Positions 17,886-26,740 of a DNA stretch of 64,000 bases are shown piece after piece. Numbering within the stretch: the first letter of the stretch is position 1; each line of letters begins with the position of its first letter. This DNA comes from Candidatus Uhrbacteria bacterium (GTDB taxonomy: Bacteria > Patescibacteriota > Patescibacteriia > 2-12-FULL-60-25), in assembly GCA_020850575.1 (NCBI GenBank), contig JADZEJ010000004.1:1-64000 (forward strand), read 5' to 3'. The position numbers were made by a program, and so were the translations under genes. A model generated the notes under the pieces. That model did not search any database and was not told the DNA's origin. It was given only the letters and a program-made list of their open reading frames with translations.

Positions 17886-18578
17886 TCAAGCTCTCAAGAG
17901 ATCAACTCGTTTTACGATAGCAACGTCAACTTGTAAACCTTTAATCCATTTAGCTTCTCGCATCGTACCTCGCAAATCCCAAGCTGCTACAGCAAATCCA
18001 CCTTCACGTAAAGCTTGAACCCTTTTTGTCTGCAACACTCTTCCCGGAAAACCGACTGCCCATGGTTTCAATCGTCCAAGACGAATCCAAAATGCCGGAC
18101 CACGTAAAGGCAAAGGCCATCGTGAAACTAATAACAATGTTCTTATATCTGGCAAAGCACTTTGTACTTGAATTAAAACTTCTTCATGAAAAGAAGAAAT
18201 GATCGTACGTTCTCGTAAAGATTGACTCGTTTGTAATTTACGCACCAAAGTATTTGCTGCTTCAACATCTTTTATCTCCATATCTAATATCGCCGGTGCG
18301 TGAATATGCGAAGTTACATCATGTAAAGTTTGAATGCGTCCACCGTGCCGTAAAGGTATTCTGGCTAATTCATCGGCTGATAGCTCATACGCCGCATGTC
18401 CATCTCCTGCAATACGACTAAGACTGACATCATGTACTAAAACCATTTCTCCATCACGTGAAACTCGAACATCAAATTCAATTCCATCTGCACCCAAAGC
18501 CAAGGAACGTTGAAATGCTTCAAGTGTATTTTCCGTTGCCTGGCGATGAGGAAATCCGCGATGTCCAAGAACCAACAT
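17886..18578 (-). CDS. Glycerophosphodiester phosphodiesterase family protein
   Basis: The protein has 230 aa from ATG at 18578 (MLVLGHRG). GDPD signatures are HRGFP (catalytic His), ATENTLEAF with Glu and Asn metal/substrate ligands, DGIEFDVRVSRDGEMVLVHD (Glu/Asp metal ligands plus the second catalytic His) and LDMEIKD. It hydrolyses glycerophosphodiesters to glycerol-3-phosphate and an alcohol using a divalent metal. An in-frame extension upstream runs back through the tRNA-Cys gene and is rejected. There is no signal peptide, so it is cytoplasmic. It may salvage lipid head groups scavenged from a host, which is inference. Confidence 0.93.
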   Translation of the reverse strand: MLVLGHRGFPHRQATENTLEAFQRSLALGADGIEFDVRVSRDGEMVLVHDVSLSRIAGDGHAAYELSADELARIPLRHGGRIQTLHDVTSHIHAPAILDMEIKDVEAANTLVRKLQTSQSLRERTIISSFHEEVLIQVQSALPDIRTLLLVSRWPLPLRGPAFWIRLGRLKPWAVGFPGRVLQTKRVQALREGGFAVAAWDLRGTMREAKWIKGLQVDVAIVKRVDLLRA

Positions 18579-18610
18579 ATGTTTAAAAATAATCAAATAG
18601 TCTAAGAACA

Positions 18611-18641
18611 GAAATCCCTCACATATATATGTAAGGGATTC
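18611..18641 (-). terminator. Terminator-like hairpin after tRNA-Cys
   Basis: The minus strand AATCCCT-TACATATATATGTG-AGGGATT is followed by TCTGTTCTT, a weak T-tract. Confidence 0.55.
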
Positions 18642-18643
18642 GA

Positions 18644-18718
18644 TGGAGGCGTGGGTGGGAATCGAACCCACGAATACAGGTTTTGCAGACCCGTGCCTTA
18701 CCACTTGGCTACCACGCC
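18644..18718 (-). tRNA. tRNA-Cys (anticodon GCA)
   Basis: The acceptor GGCGTGG pairs with CCACGCC. The discriminator is U, typical of Cys, and CCA is encoded. The anticodon loop is CTGCAAA and the T-arm GTGGG-TTCGATT-CCCAC. Confidence 0.95.
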
Positions 18719-18811
18719 CTATACGCTAAAGCCCACAGAATGTATCAATATGCATCGTTTTTGTCGAGATCAGAAAAAAAATAAAGTCTAAACAATAAAT
18801 AAAATCAGTAT

Positions 18812-19339
18812 TTAAATATCCTTTAAAATTTCAACCTTAATTCCTCGTTTAATTCCAAAAGCGAGTGCATCGCTTTTCTTTTCCATCCAAATATCAATTC
18901 TATTGTTAAAACGTTGATTCATCCGATCTGTCACTATAAAAATTCTATCTCCATACAAATCCGGCAAACGGATGCGTGTATTAAATTTCAAAAAATTTGC
19001 CGCCACAATTCCATCACGCACTCGTGTTCCATTAGCCGTAATAAACGGCGTTGCATCAGTTTGACCAACTTCAGAATTGTAGGCCGTCATTTCAACCACA
19101 CGACTTCCCACTGCCTTAATCTTGTCAGCCACTTCTAAAGAACCAAAATAACTTGGCGTAATTTGCAAACCTATTTCATTGTCATGAACAGTCTCAATCT
19201 TCGTTTGATTAATCGATACCGCCGCTAAAACCATATCAATCCGACTTCCGGTGATCGACAAAATGCACACTAAAACGGAAATCATCCATTTTTGACGAAT
19301 CGAAAGGGTAAACGGTGTAAAATCATTTCCCATATTCAT
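18812..19339 (-). CDS. Secreted 3D-domain (RlpA/MltA-like barrel) protein, paralogue 1
   Basis: The protein has 175 aa from ATG at 19339 (MNMGNDF; a second in-frame ATG follows at 19333). A hydrophobic signal or anchor spans residues about 18-38. The C-terminal half is a 3D domain: VVEMTAYNSEVGQTDATPF, GIVAANFLKFNTRIRLPDLYGDRIFIVTDRM and NNRIDIWM. The conserved aspartates of DRM and RIDIWM are those that give the domain its name. 3D domains belong to the double-psi barrel family that includes MltA-type lytic transglycosylases, so cell-wall remodelling is the likely role. A paralogue lies at 50.3 kb. It is divergent from the PBP gene, which fits a shared cell-wall task. Confidence 0.82.
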   Translation of the reverse strand: MNMGNDFTPFTLSIRQKWMISVLVCILSITGSRIDMVLAAVSINQTKIETVHDNEIGLQITPSYFGSLEVADKIKAVGSRVVEMTAYNSEVGQTDATPFITANGTRVRDGIVAANFLKFNTRIRLPDLYGDRIFIVTDRMNQRFNNRIDIWMEKKSDALAFGIKRGIKVEILKDI

Positions 19340-19405
19340 ATTTCTCTTGTGGACGAAAAGTTGTCTCATTTGCCCAATTTTGTCAACCCTTGTACCCTAT
19401 AATGT

Positions 19406-22219
19406 ATGTCTATTAAGCGAAAAATGACTAATTTTCCTTGGAAAAAATTAAGCCTTGGTCTTCTGCTGACGTGCTTGATCCTTTCTCTTGTCGGAGCTCT
19501 TGTTTTAAGCATTGTTTTAGCTTGGATTTCACGTTCTCTCCCTGATCCAAATAGCCTCATCGAACGAGATATCCCACAAACCACCAAAATTTACGATCGT
19601 ACTGGTCAACATATTCTCCGCGAAATCCACGGAGAGGAAAATCGGACATTAATACAAATCAAAGATCTCCCGGATTATGTTTCACATGCTTCGGTTGCCA
19701 TTGAAGATAAAAATTTCTATACACATCACGGCATCAGCTGGCGCGGATTAATTCGTGCTTTTGTTATCAATACAATCAAGGGGGAGAGAGTCAAAGGAAC
19801 CTCAACCCTTACCCAACAACTCATTAAAAATGCCGTGCTTACAAATGAAAGAAGTTTAACTCGCAAAGCAAAAGAAATTCTCTTATCGCTTCAAATAGAA
19901 CGAGTTTTCACCAAAGAACAAATTTTACAATTATATTTAAATGAAATTTCCTACGGGCCGATGGTTTACGGAATTGAATCCGCAGCACGAACATATTTCG
20001 GAAAATCCGCCAAAGAATTAACTCTCGACGAAGCAGCACTTCTTGCGGCTATTCCACAAGCTCCTGACTTATATTCTCCATATGGAACCGGTACACGTGG
20101 TGACAATCGCAATCTTCTGGTTGGACGACAACACTATATTCTTGATCAAATGGCTGAACAAAAATACATTACCGAAGACGAAGCTGAAGCCGCAAAAAAA
20201 ATAGAAACGCTCAAAAAACTGATTGCACGCAAAGAACTCAACATTTCCGCTCCACACTTTGTACATTATGTACAAAGTCAACTCTACGAAAAATATGGAC
20301 AAGCGAATGTTGAACGTAAAGGGTATAAAGTCATCACAACGCTCGATTGGGATAAACAACAAATTGCGGAAGAAGAAGTAAAAAAAGGCGTCGACGAGCG
20401 TGGACATAAATATGGCTTCAATAACGGCGGTCTGGTCGCACTGGATCCAAAAAATGGACAAATCCTTTCAATGGTTGGTTCCAAAGATTTCAGTGATCGT
20501 GAAATTGAAGGTGAGGTTAATGTCACTCTAAGCCCGCTTCAACCAGGATCGTCTTTTAAACCGATCGTATATGTAGCGGCATTTCAAAAAGGCTATACAC
20601 CTGATATGACCTTATGGGATGTAGATACGACATTCAAAACCGATATCGGAAATTACGAACCAAAAAATTATGATTTTAAAGAGCATGGACCAATCTCAGC
20701 TCGTGCGGCTTTACAAGGCTCACTCAATATACCTGCCGTAAAAATGCTCTATCTTACCGGCATTAGTCGAGTACTCGATTTTGCCGAACAGCTTGGGTAT
20801 ACAACCTTCAGCGATCGTAGCCGCTTTGGTCTTTCATTGGTGCTTGGTGGAGGCGAAGTGCGTTTAATCGAACACACCAATGCCTATGCAGCTTTTGCTA
20901 ATGAAGGAAAACAATATCCACTCGTTTCCATTCTCAAAGTTGAAGATGCAAACGGAAAAATCATCGATGAATGGAAATTAGGCGAAGGAAAACAAGTTGT
21001 TGATCGCGATGCATCACTTAGGTTAACCGACGTCTTATCAGACAATAATGCACGTTCATATGTTTTTGGAAATAAAAACTTCTTAACACTCCCCGGTCGT
21101 TCTGTTGCCGCAAAAACTGGAACCACAAATAATTTCAAAGACGCCTGGACCATGGGGTACACTCCAAGTCTAGTCGCAGGTGTCTGGGTTGGAAATACAA
21201 ACGGAACCGAAATGAAACGTGGCGCCGATGGTTCACAAATTGCGGCTCCGATTTGGCAAGCATTCATGAAACGTGCCCTTGAAAACAGTCCTGCTGAAAA
21301 ATTTACACCTCCTCCAACAATAGACACCGACAAACCCATTCTCAACGGTAAGGTAACAGAAATTAAAATCAACATTGATAAAGTTTCCGGAAAAATCGCT
21401 ACAGAAAATACACCTCCTGATTTAATTGAAGAAAAAACCTTTCACGAAGGACATAACGAACTTTGGTATTTGGATAAAGATGATCCTCGTGGTCCGGCGC
21501 CAACACATCCTCAAGATGATCCGCAATTCACCGAATGGGAAAACGGCGTCCAAACGTGGATAACAAAAAATAATTGGAATACAACTTCAACTCCACCTAC
21601 TGAAATTGATGATCTTCACACGACCGATACGAAACCAGTAATTTCCATCTGGAATCCAACACAAAATGATTCGTGGACAAGTAGAAAAGGAAACATATCA
21701 GTAAATGTAACTGCAAAAAGACGCATCATCCGTATCGAGGCTTCAGTCGATTCAACTCTCATAGGCTCTTTGAATCAGGAGCCATGGAATATTCCCGTTC
21801 AACTGCCAAATACGCTCGAACGTGGTTTTCACGATATTACCGTTACCGCAATAGACGATGTAGGAAATCGCGGATCAGCCGTCGTAACAATCAATGTAAA
21901 TGCGGATAGCGATCCAATAAGTGCCATCATTCAATCACCTAAGGACAATAGCACCATTAATATAAATAGTTTGCCTATTCCTGTAGAAATAATTGCGAAT
22001 CAAATAGCTGGAGTAAAAAAAATCGATCTGTACGCACAATCAATCGATGGTTCAACACGGCTTATCTCTTCAGATATTGCACCGCAAAATCCAGTTCTCA
22101 CTTTACAGTGGACGAGTAATCTAGGGATTGGAACGTATTCCGTATTTACAGTCATCACCGACATGAATGGAAACACTCATCTCGGTCCTTCAATTAAACT
22201 AAAATTTATAAATGAATAA
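19406..22219 (+). CDS. Class A penicillin-binding protein (glycosyltransferase plus transpeptidase)
   Basis: The protein has 937 aa. An N-terminal membrane helix (residues about 12-38) is followed by a GT51 transglycosylase domain with EDKNFYTHHG (about 98), GTSTLTQQL and RKAKEILLSLQIE. The transpeptidase domain has SSFKP (nucleophile Ser near 382), an SLN-type motif within GSLNIPAVK, and KTGTTNNFKDAW (about 570). It polymerises and cross-links peptidoglycan outside the membrane. Beyond residue about 690 there is an unusual extension with two Ig-like domains (NPTQNDSWTSRKGNISV and DDVGNRGSAVVTINV). TATAAT ends 2 bp before the ATG, so an in-frame ATG at 19424 may be the used start. Confidence 0.93.
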   Translation: MSIKRKMTNFPWKKLSLGLLLTCLILSLVGALVLSIVLAWISRSLPDPNSLIERDIPQTTKIYDRTGQHILREIHGEENRTLIQIKDLPDYVSHASVAIEDKNFYTHHGISWRGLIRAFVINTIKGERVKGTSTLTQQLIKNAVLTNERSLTRKAKEILLSLQIERVFTKEQILQLYLNEISYGPMVYGIESAARTYFGKSAKELTLDEAALLAAIPQAPDLYSPYGTGTRGDNRNLLVGRQHYILDQMAEQKYITEDEAEAAKKIETLKKLIARKELNISAPHFVHYVQSQLYEKYGQANVERKGYKVITTLDWDKQQIAEEEVKKGVDERGHKYGFNNGGLVALDPKNGQILSMVGSKDFSDREIEGEVNVTLSPLQPGSSFKPIVYVAAFQKGYTPDMTLWDVDTTFKTDIGNYEPKNYDFKEHGPISARAALQGSLNIPAVKMLYLTGISRVLDFAEQLGYTTFSDRSRFGLSLVLGGGEVRLIEHTNAYAAFANEGKQYPLVSILKVEDANGKIIDEWKLGEGKQVVDRDASLRLTDVLSDNNARSYVFGNKNFLTLPGRSVAAKTGTTNNFKDAWTMGYTPSLVAGVWVGNTNGTEMKRGADGSQIAAPIWQAFMKRALENSPAEKFTPPPTIDTDKPILNGKVTEIKINIDKVSGKIATENTPPDLIEEKTFHEGHNELWYLDKDDPRGPAPTHPQDDPQFTEWENGVQTWITKNNWNTTSTPPTEIDDLHTTDTKPVISIWNPTQNDSWTSRKGNISVNVTAKRRIIRIEASVDSTLIGSLNQEPWNIPVQLPNTLERGFHDITVTAIDDVGNRGSAVVTINVNADSDPISAIIQSPKDNSTININSLPIPVEIIANQIAGVKKIDLYAQSIDGSTRLISSDIAPQNPVLTLQWTSNLGIGTYSVFTVITDMNGNTHLGPSIKLKFINE

Positions 22220-22220
22220 A

Positions 22221-22250
22221 AAAAGCATCCTGAAATACCGGGATGCTTTT
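22221..22250 (+). terminator. Terminator of the PBP gene
   Basis: AAAAGCATCC-TGAAATACCG-GGATGCTTTT directly follows the stop codon. Confidence 0.85.
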
Positions 22251-22281
22251 CGAATGAAAACATTCTTGCTAGGGTGAACAT

Positions 22282-23409
22282 GTGGAAAACGATATTCAAA
22301 ATGCTATTTCTAAAGCCAGTCCGATTTCGGCTTATGGAATAAATAAACTTCCTCAAGGTCCGCGTATCCTTCGAATGATCGGATATATTTTTCTGATCTT
22401 TTGTATTGTTGGAATACTATGTATTTTTTTGATTCAAATTCCCGTACCTGAAAAAACAATCGCACTTGGTTTCATTAAAAGTGGTACCAAATTATCTGAA
22501 AAACTTCCTCTTTCATGGCGCGAAAGCATCGAACCGTCATTTTTTCCAATTATTATTGGACTTTCATCAAAAGAAGAACAATACGAGCCTTTTGCAATCA
22601 TTCCTCGTATCCAACCAACATCTGGACTTCATCGTCAAAATTTCGGTTTTTTTTCTCTCATTAGCGCAAACCCGATATCGCAAACCACCAAAAAACTCTA
22701 CACCTTTTTACCATTACTATGGAATTTGCGTCATTCTCCATCCGCATTTTCACTTTCTTTACCTGTAGAAAAAGAACAGAATCTAACATTCGTTGTAACC
22801 GGACCATTTGAAGGACATGTTTGGAAAAGCACTATTCCTTTACCGATAACTGAACAAAATAAACTGCCGGAATACGCAAACGCTGTCAATCTAGCTGTTT
22901 TTCCGGAGGCTGATCAACTTATCCAAACAAAATTACAAAAATTATTTAACCTTCCACCAGAAAAAATAAAAATGATTGCCTGGGAAAGTCAAAATGATGC
23001 TCTAAAATCATTTGAACTGGAATTTAATAAAACAGACGTACCAACCACTTCCGCTATCGCTTTTCTCGGTGCCTTCGGTGTGCAAGATCAAGTAAAACTC
23101 AATTTAGCGGATGGAACAGTAATAGATGAATATCGTCTACCTACAAACATATTCACTTCCGCTTCAAGCACGACCAAATGGCAAACTGGTTCATCTACAA
23201 CAGTTAGTATTCACGGCGCCAGCATAACCTACACAACAAATGAAAAACTGCAGACATCAATCCCAACTTGTCCAGGAACTCCGGTTTTTCGTTTTAACCA
23301 ACAAAGCCTCGAACAAATTGCAAAAGAATTACAATTCTCAATATATCAATCTCCCACCTATCTAACTGGCTCAATAATGGATAATAAACTTATCCTCTGC
23401 GTGGATTAA
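22282..23409 (+). CDS. Single-pass membrane protein, unknown function
   Basis: The protein has 375 aa from GTG at 22282, with an SD-like AGGG 12 bp upstream. One transmembrane helix (residues about 30-53) is preceded by a short cytoplasmic N-terminus. The remaining 320 residues are predicted outside and beta-rich, with two cysteines near the C-terminus (PTCPGTP and LILCVD) that could form a disulfide. No domain is recognised. It follows the PBP gene after a terminator. The next downstream element is the large structured RNA. A role in the cell envelope is likely from topology only. Confidence 0.7.
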   Translation: MENDIQNAISKASPISAYGINKLPQGPRILRMIGYIFLIFCIVGILCIFLIQIPVPEKTIALGFIKSGTKLSEKLPLSWRESIEPSFFPIIIGLSSKEEQYEPFAIIPRIQPTSGLHRQNFGFFSLISANPISQTTKKLYTFLPLLWNLRHSPSAFSLSLPVEKEQNLTFVVTGPFEGHVWKSTIPLPITEQNKLPEYANAVNLAVFPEADQLIQTKLQKLFNLPPEKIKMIAWESQNDALKSFELEFNKTDVPTTSAIAFLGAFGVQDQVKLNLADGTVIDEYRLPTNIFTSASSTTKWQTGSSTTVSIHGASITYTTNEKLQTSIPTCPGTPVFRFNQQSLEQIAKELQFSIYQSPTYLTGSIMDNKLILCVD

Positions 23410-23410
23410 G

Positions 23411-23471
23411 TTATCCACAACATGTGGAAATCTGAAATATAGTACTCAATCTAGCAAAAATATTATCCACA
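23411..23471. promoter_or_regulatory. Two perfect DnaA boxes upstream of the structured RNA promoter
   Basis: TTATCCACA occurs at 23411-23419 and 23463-23471. The second box ends 13 bp before the -35 hexamer of the RNA promoter, a position suited to control by DnaA. Confidence 0.6.
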
Positions 23472-23483
23472 GGGGTCTGTTGA

Positions 23484-23512
23484 TTGATCGGTGACCCAAA
23501 ACGTGCTATTAT
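23484..23512 (+). promoter_or_regulatory. Sigma-70-type promoter of the structured RNA
   Basis: TTGATC, a 17-bp spacer, then TATTAT, with TGC directly before the -10. The expected transcription start is about 23519. Confidence 0.75.
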
Positions 23513-23518
23513 GATGAT

Positions 23519-24077
23519 GTTCGGTAAAGCCACCGAGCATGACCACAAAGGTCATTCGCACCTTCCATTTCTCTCTGCAGGTAGATAGCAAAAAGCTGTC
23601 ACCTAAGTATTTGGTTATGGCCAAGTGCCATTGTTCACCTCATCGTTTGTTCGTGTTAACAAGAGACGCCTAAATGTCTCATAACTACCTAACCATTGGT
23701 AGACACTCGCTCTTTACAACTGCAAGGGGTAGACCTCCATCTTCGATGGCGGTCAATTCCATGCCTTGACTCGACCCCCGTTTTGATTTCGATCAAAACA
23801 TCAGATAACAAAAAACAAAATCATTAAAAACCCACTGAGGCCACCTCAAAACCAAAGAATCTTCGGATTCTCCATGAGGTCACGCCAGGGTTGGGTCGAA
23901 GCAGCAGTCCCTTTCAGACCTAGACAACTCGTAGCGTAAGCTCCAAGTCAGCCAAGCTGATTTATCCGAACCTCGTGCTTCTAAAAGCACACTCGATGGA
24001 GCCCATGTTCAACAGTCCAGGTCTAAGACCGTGCGACCACTTTATTCTCATATATAAGGGTCCTCCACGGTCTTTTT
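23519..24077 (+). ncRNA. Large structured non-coding RNA (about 560 nt), family not recognised
   Basis: There is no credible coding frame, and the region is visibly less AT-rich than other spacers. It has a promoter at its 5' end and a terminator at its 3' end. Perfect hairpins recur: ATGACC-ACAAA-GGTCAT, GATAGC-AAAAA-GCTGTC, ATGGC-CAAGT-GCCAT, GAGAC-GCCTAAAT-GTCTC, CTACC-TAACCATT-GGTAG, CCATC-TTC-GATGG inside GACC/GGTC, GTTTTGAT-TTCG-ATCAAAAC, AGAATC-TTCG-GATTCT inside ACCTCA/TGAGGT, TCAGC-CAA-GCTGA and GTGCTT-CTAA-AAGCAC. A 3' domain is closed by AGACCT/AGGTCT with GCTCC/GGAGC inside. An unpaired A-rich linker (about 23798-23835) separates two halves. It lacks RNase P, tmRNA, SRP and 6S signatures. 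The next gene is dksA-like. Confidence 0.75.
24025..24077 (+). terminator. Terminator of the structured RNA
   Basis: AAGACCGTG (24025-24033) pairs with CACGGTCTT (24066-24074) and is followed by Ts. The long loop contains an inner ACC/GGGT pairing. Confidence 0.7.
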
Positions 24078-24136
24078 AAATTAAGAAAATCATTTTAGGT
24101 AAATCCTTCTGTGTATTGCAGGAATCTTTACCCGAG

Positions 24137-24562
24137 ATGGTTGACCAACTAGACCAGCAACGCTATCATCTCAAAAACTCAAATTCTATGATCCAAAAGA
24201 AGCTAGACCACTACCATGAACTTCTGATAAAAGAAAAAGATCGTCTACTCCAAGAGTTGAAAGACTTTGGAAATGAAGATCCAAATAATCCTGGTCATTT
24301 TGCGACAAAATACCCGGAGTCCGGTAGTAATTCCGAAGATGATAATGCTGTCGAAATCGCCGAATATGCTGACGATCTTTCTGTCGAAAGTCGCTTAGAA
24401 GAAGAACTTCGCGATGTTGAAGGCGCCCTAAAAGCAATCACCGCAGGAACGTATGGAACCTGTAGATACTGCAAAAAAGAAATTGATGAAAAACGTCTTG
24501 AAGCACGTCCGGCATCATCAAGCTGTATTTCTTGCAAAAAAATATTAACCCAAGAAATGTAA
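24137..24562 (+). CDS. DksA/TraR-family C4 zinc-finger protein
   Basis: The protein has 141 aa from ATG at 24137 (MVDQLDQQRYHL); alternatives are an upstream in-frame TTG at 24116 and an ATG at 24188. An N-terminal helical part (residues about 20-50) is followed by an acidic middle and the zinc finger CRYCKKEID-x12-SCISCKK (four Cys). In this family the protein enters the RNA polymerase secondary channel and adjusts promoter output, often with ppGpp. The TAA stop lies 2 bp before the lspA ATG, so the two genes are co-transcribed. Confidence 0.85.
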   Translation: MVDQLDQQRYHLKNSNSMIQKKLDHYHELLIKEKDRLLQELKDFGNEDPNNPGHFATKYPESGSNSEDDNAVEIAEYADDLSVESRLEEELRDVEGALKAITAGTYGTCRYCKKEIDEKRLEARPASSSCISCKKILTQEM

Positions 24563-24564
24563 AT

Positions 24565-25038
24565 ATGTCAGTCAAACGCCTCCAAAACACGCTGACCTTC
24601 ATTGGTCTCGCCGGAGGCGTTTTTTATTTCGATCAATGGACAAAAAAAATCTTTTCAAATAAGTCAGCTCAAGAGCTGATCCCTTTTTGGCTCAGTACCA
24701 CTCAACATCAAAACCACGGATTACTCGCAAACATTCCAGTACCTATGCCGATCATCATACTACTTACTGGCATAATCTGTATGTTTCTTTTATTTGAAAC
24801 GAGTAAAGAAATAAAACGTGAAAAATCGCGAACGATGATATATGCCTTTGCCTTTATTTTTGGTGGTGCTATTGGGAATATCTTCGACCGTTTAATCCAT
24901 GGGTATGTTTTTGATTGGATTCTTATTTTTTCTCGATCCATTATAAATATCGCAGATATTGCTATAGGTTTTGGTATCTGCCTCTGGGTAAGTAAAACGT
25001 ATTTGACGAAAACAATAATAAATGAAAGCGATATATAA
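24565..25038 (+). CDS. lspA: Lipoprotein signal peptidase (signal peptidase II)
   Basis: The protein has 157 aa from ATG at 24565 (MSVKRLQNT). Four predicted membrane helices are present. The two catalytic aspartates lie in GGAIGNIFDRL and SIINIADIAIGFG, matching the family motifs (NxxDR and FNxAD). It removes signal peptides from prolipoproteins after diacylglyceryl transfer. Clients in this window would be the Cys-anchored proteins at 52952 and 63751. No lgt gene is seen here. Confidence 0.93.
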   Translation: MSVKRLQNTLTFIGLAGGVFYFDQWTKKIFSNKSAQELIPFWLSTTQHQNHGLLANIPVPMPIIILLTGIICMFLLFETSKEIKREKSRTMIYAFAFIFGGAIGNIFDRLIHGYVFDWILIFSRSIINIADIAIGFGICLWVSKTYLTKTIINESDI

Positions 25039-25058
25039 GGGTGTAATGCCCCTATACT

Positions 25059-26579
25059 ATGGCTGCAATAGTCAATACTTCTACTCTTATTGGTCTAGAA
25101 GCTCATCCAATTTATGTCGAAGCGGACATTTCCCCCGGTTTAGGAAATATTCTTATCGTTGGCTTACCGGACGCTGCTGTTCAAGAAGCTCGTGAACGTG
25201 TTCGTAGCGCCATAAAAAATTCCGGTCTTCCATTTCCACGCATTCGCATCACCTTAAATCTCGCACCGGGTGATGTCCGAAAAACAGGAACTTGTTTTGA
25301 TGTTCCAATTGCAATCGCTATTTTAATTGCAAGCGGAGAAATTTTAAAAGAATCTGTAAAAAATTGTTATCTGATTGGTGAACTTGCTTTAGACGGACAT
25401 GTCCGTGGTGTTTCAGGTGTCCTTTCCATGGCTCTACTCGCGAAACAACAAGGAATGAAAGAAATCATTATACCTAAAGCAAATAAAGAAGAAGCCGTTC
25501 TTGTTTCAGGGATAAACATACGAACCATCGAACATCTCAATGAATTGACGGATTATTTGCAAGGAAAAATTCAACTCCCAATCGAACAACATCAACCAAT
25601 GGTGCAAAATACATATGAAAACCGAAAACATGTTGAAATGTCAGAAATTCGCGGACAAGAACAAGCCAAACGAGCGATCGAAATTGCTGCAGCTGGTGGG
25701 CATAATATCCTTTTAAATGGACCTCCGGGTTCTGGAAAAACACTTCTCGCAAAATCAATGGCTAGCATCCTTCCTACACTTACACATGAAGAATCTTTAG
25801 AAATAACTCGTATCCATTCCGTAGCTGGCAACTTACCTCAACAAGGATTTATTTCAATAAGACCGTTTCGCTCACCACACCATTCCGCATCAAGCATCGC
25901 ATTAGTTGGAGGTGGAAGCACCCCACGTCCGGGAGAAATTTCTTTAGCTCACCGAGGAATATTATTTTTAGACGAACTTCCTGAATTCCCTCGAACAGTA
26001 TTGGAGCATTTACGCCAACCTCTCGAAGAACGAAATATTTCAGTTTCTCGAGCACAAGGAACATTCTTGTTTCCAGCTAGTTTCCTTTTAATTGCTGCTA
26101 TGAACCCCTGTCCTTGCGGATATAAAACAGATCCTGATCGAGAATGTACCTGTACACCAATTCAGTTGCAACGCTACCATAAGCGCCTCTCCGGTCCGTT
26201 ACTGGATCGAATTGATCTGTCTATTGAAGTTCCAAAAGTACCAACCAAAACTATTTTTGAATATACTTCAACTGAATCTTCCGAAATAATCCGTCAGCGC
26301 GTTCAACAAGCACGCAATCGACAACTTGAACGCTATCGTGACAAATCAATACTCATGAATTCCGAAGCCTCAAATCAAATCATCCGACAACATATTGAAT
26401 TAAACCTCGAAAGTAAAAAATTGGTAAAACAAGCTATCGATCATTTCAAGTTAAGTGCGAGAGCATATTTTAGAGTCCTTAAAGTTGCTCGTACGATCGC
26501 TGATCTTGAAAATTGTGAAGTTGTGTCAGAAAACCATATATCAGAAGCTCTTCAATATCGTCAATTACACGAAAAATAG
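25059..26579 (+). CDS. comM: ComM / YifB-family Mg-chelatase-like AAA+ ATPase
   Basis: The protein has 506 aa. An N-terminal ChlI-like domain (GLEAHPIYVEADISPGLG, residues about 10-27) precedes the AAA+ module with Walker A GPPGSGKT (about 224-231), Walker B GILFLDELPEF and a sensor region AAMNPCPCG. The C-terminal domain has RVLKVARTIADLE. ComM is a hexameric helicase that aids branch migration during natural transformation. Its presence fits DNA uptake, which is common in these organisms. It starts 20 bp after lspA and likely shares its message. Confidence 0.93.
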   Translation: MAAIVNTSTLIGLEAHPIYVEADISPGLGNILIVGLPDAAVQEARERVRSAIKNSGLPFPRIRITLNLAPGDVRKTGTCFDVPIAIAILIASGEILKESVKNCYLIGELALDGHVRGVSGVLSMALLAKQQGMKEIIIPKANKEEAVLVSGINIRTIEHLNELTDYLQGKIQLPIEQHQPMVQNTYENRKHVEMSEIRGQEQAKRAIEIAAAGGHNILLNGPPGSGKTLLAKSMASILPTLTHEESLEITRIHSVAGNLPQQGFISIRPFRSPHHSASSIALVGGGSTPRPGEISLAHRGILFLDELPEFPRTVLEHLRQPLEERNISVSRAQGTFLFPASFLLIAAMNPCPCGYKTDPDRECTCTPIQLQRYHKRLSGPLLDRIDLSIEVPKVPTKTIFEYTSTESSEIIRQRVQQARNRQLERYRDKSILMNSEASNQIIRQHIELNLESKKLVKQAIDHFKLSARAYFRVLKVARTIADLENCEVVSENHISEALQYRQLHEK

Positions 26580-26610
26580 CTTAAATTAGCAAAAAAATAT
26601 AGCTTTACTC

Positions 26611-26639
26611 TTGACCGAAATAGCGAAAAATGCTAACCT
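26611..26639 (+). promoter_or_regulatory. Promoter of the LysM/M23 peptidase gene
   Basis: TTGACC, a 17-bp spacer, then TAACCT, with TGC before the -10. The 5' leader of about 95 nt contains a five-codon frame ATGAACGTGAAACATTAA (26698-26715) preceded by AGGAAAAG. Confidence 0.65.
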
Positions 26640-26740
26640 TCATAAGCGTCGAAATTTTGCTTAATCCAGACTTAATCTATTTCACAGGAAAAGTAGAAAT
26701 GAACGTGAAACATTAAGCACCTGGTTATTGAGAGGCTTAT

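Noticed and set aside
17886-18704. GDPD starting at 18704
   Set aside because: The extra 42 codons lie in tRNA-Cys and its terminator. The family starts at MLVLGHRG.
23519-24077. SRP RNA, RNase P RNA or tmRNA
   Set aside because: GAAGCAGC near 23906 recalls the SRP core, but the GGAA tetraloop and CAGG partner are missing. No GAGGAAAGTC/ACAGAA pair (RNase P) and no tRNA-like ends or tag frame (tmRNA) were found on either strand.
25053-25058. TATACT as the comM promoter
   Set aside because: It abuts the ATG with no space, so transcription would begin inside the coding region. comM is more likely read from the lspA transcript.
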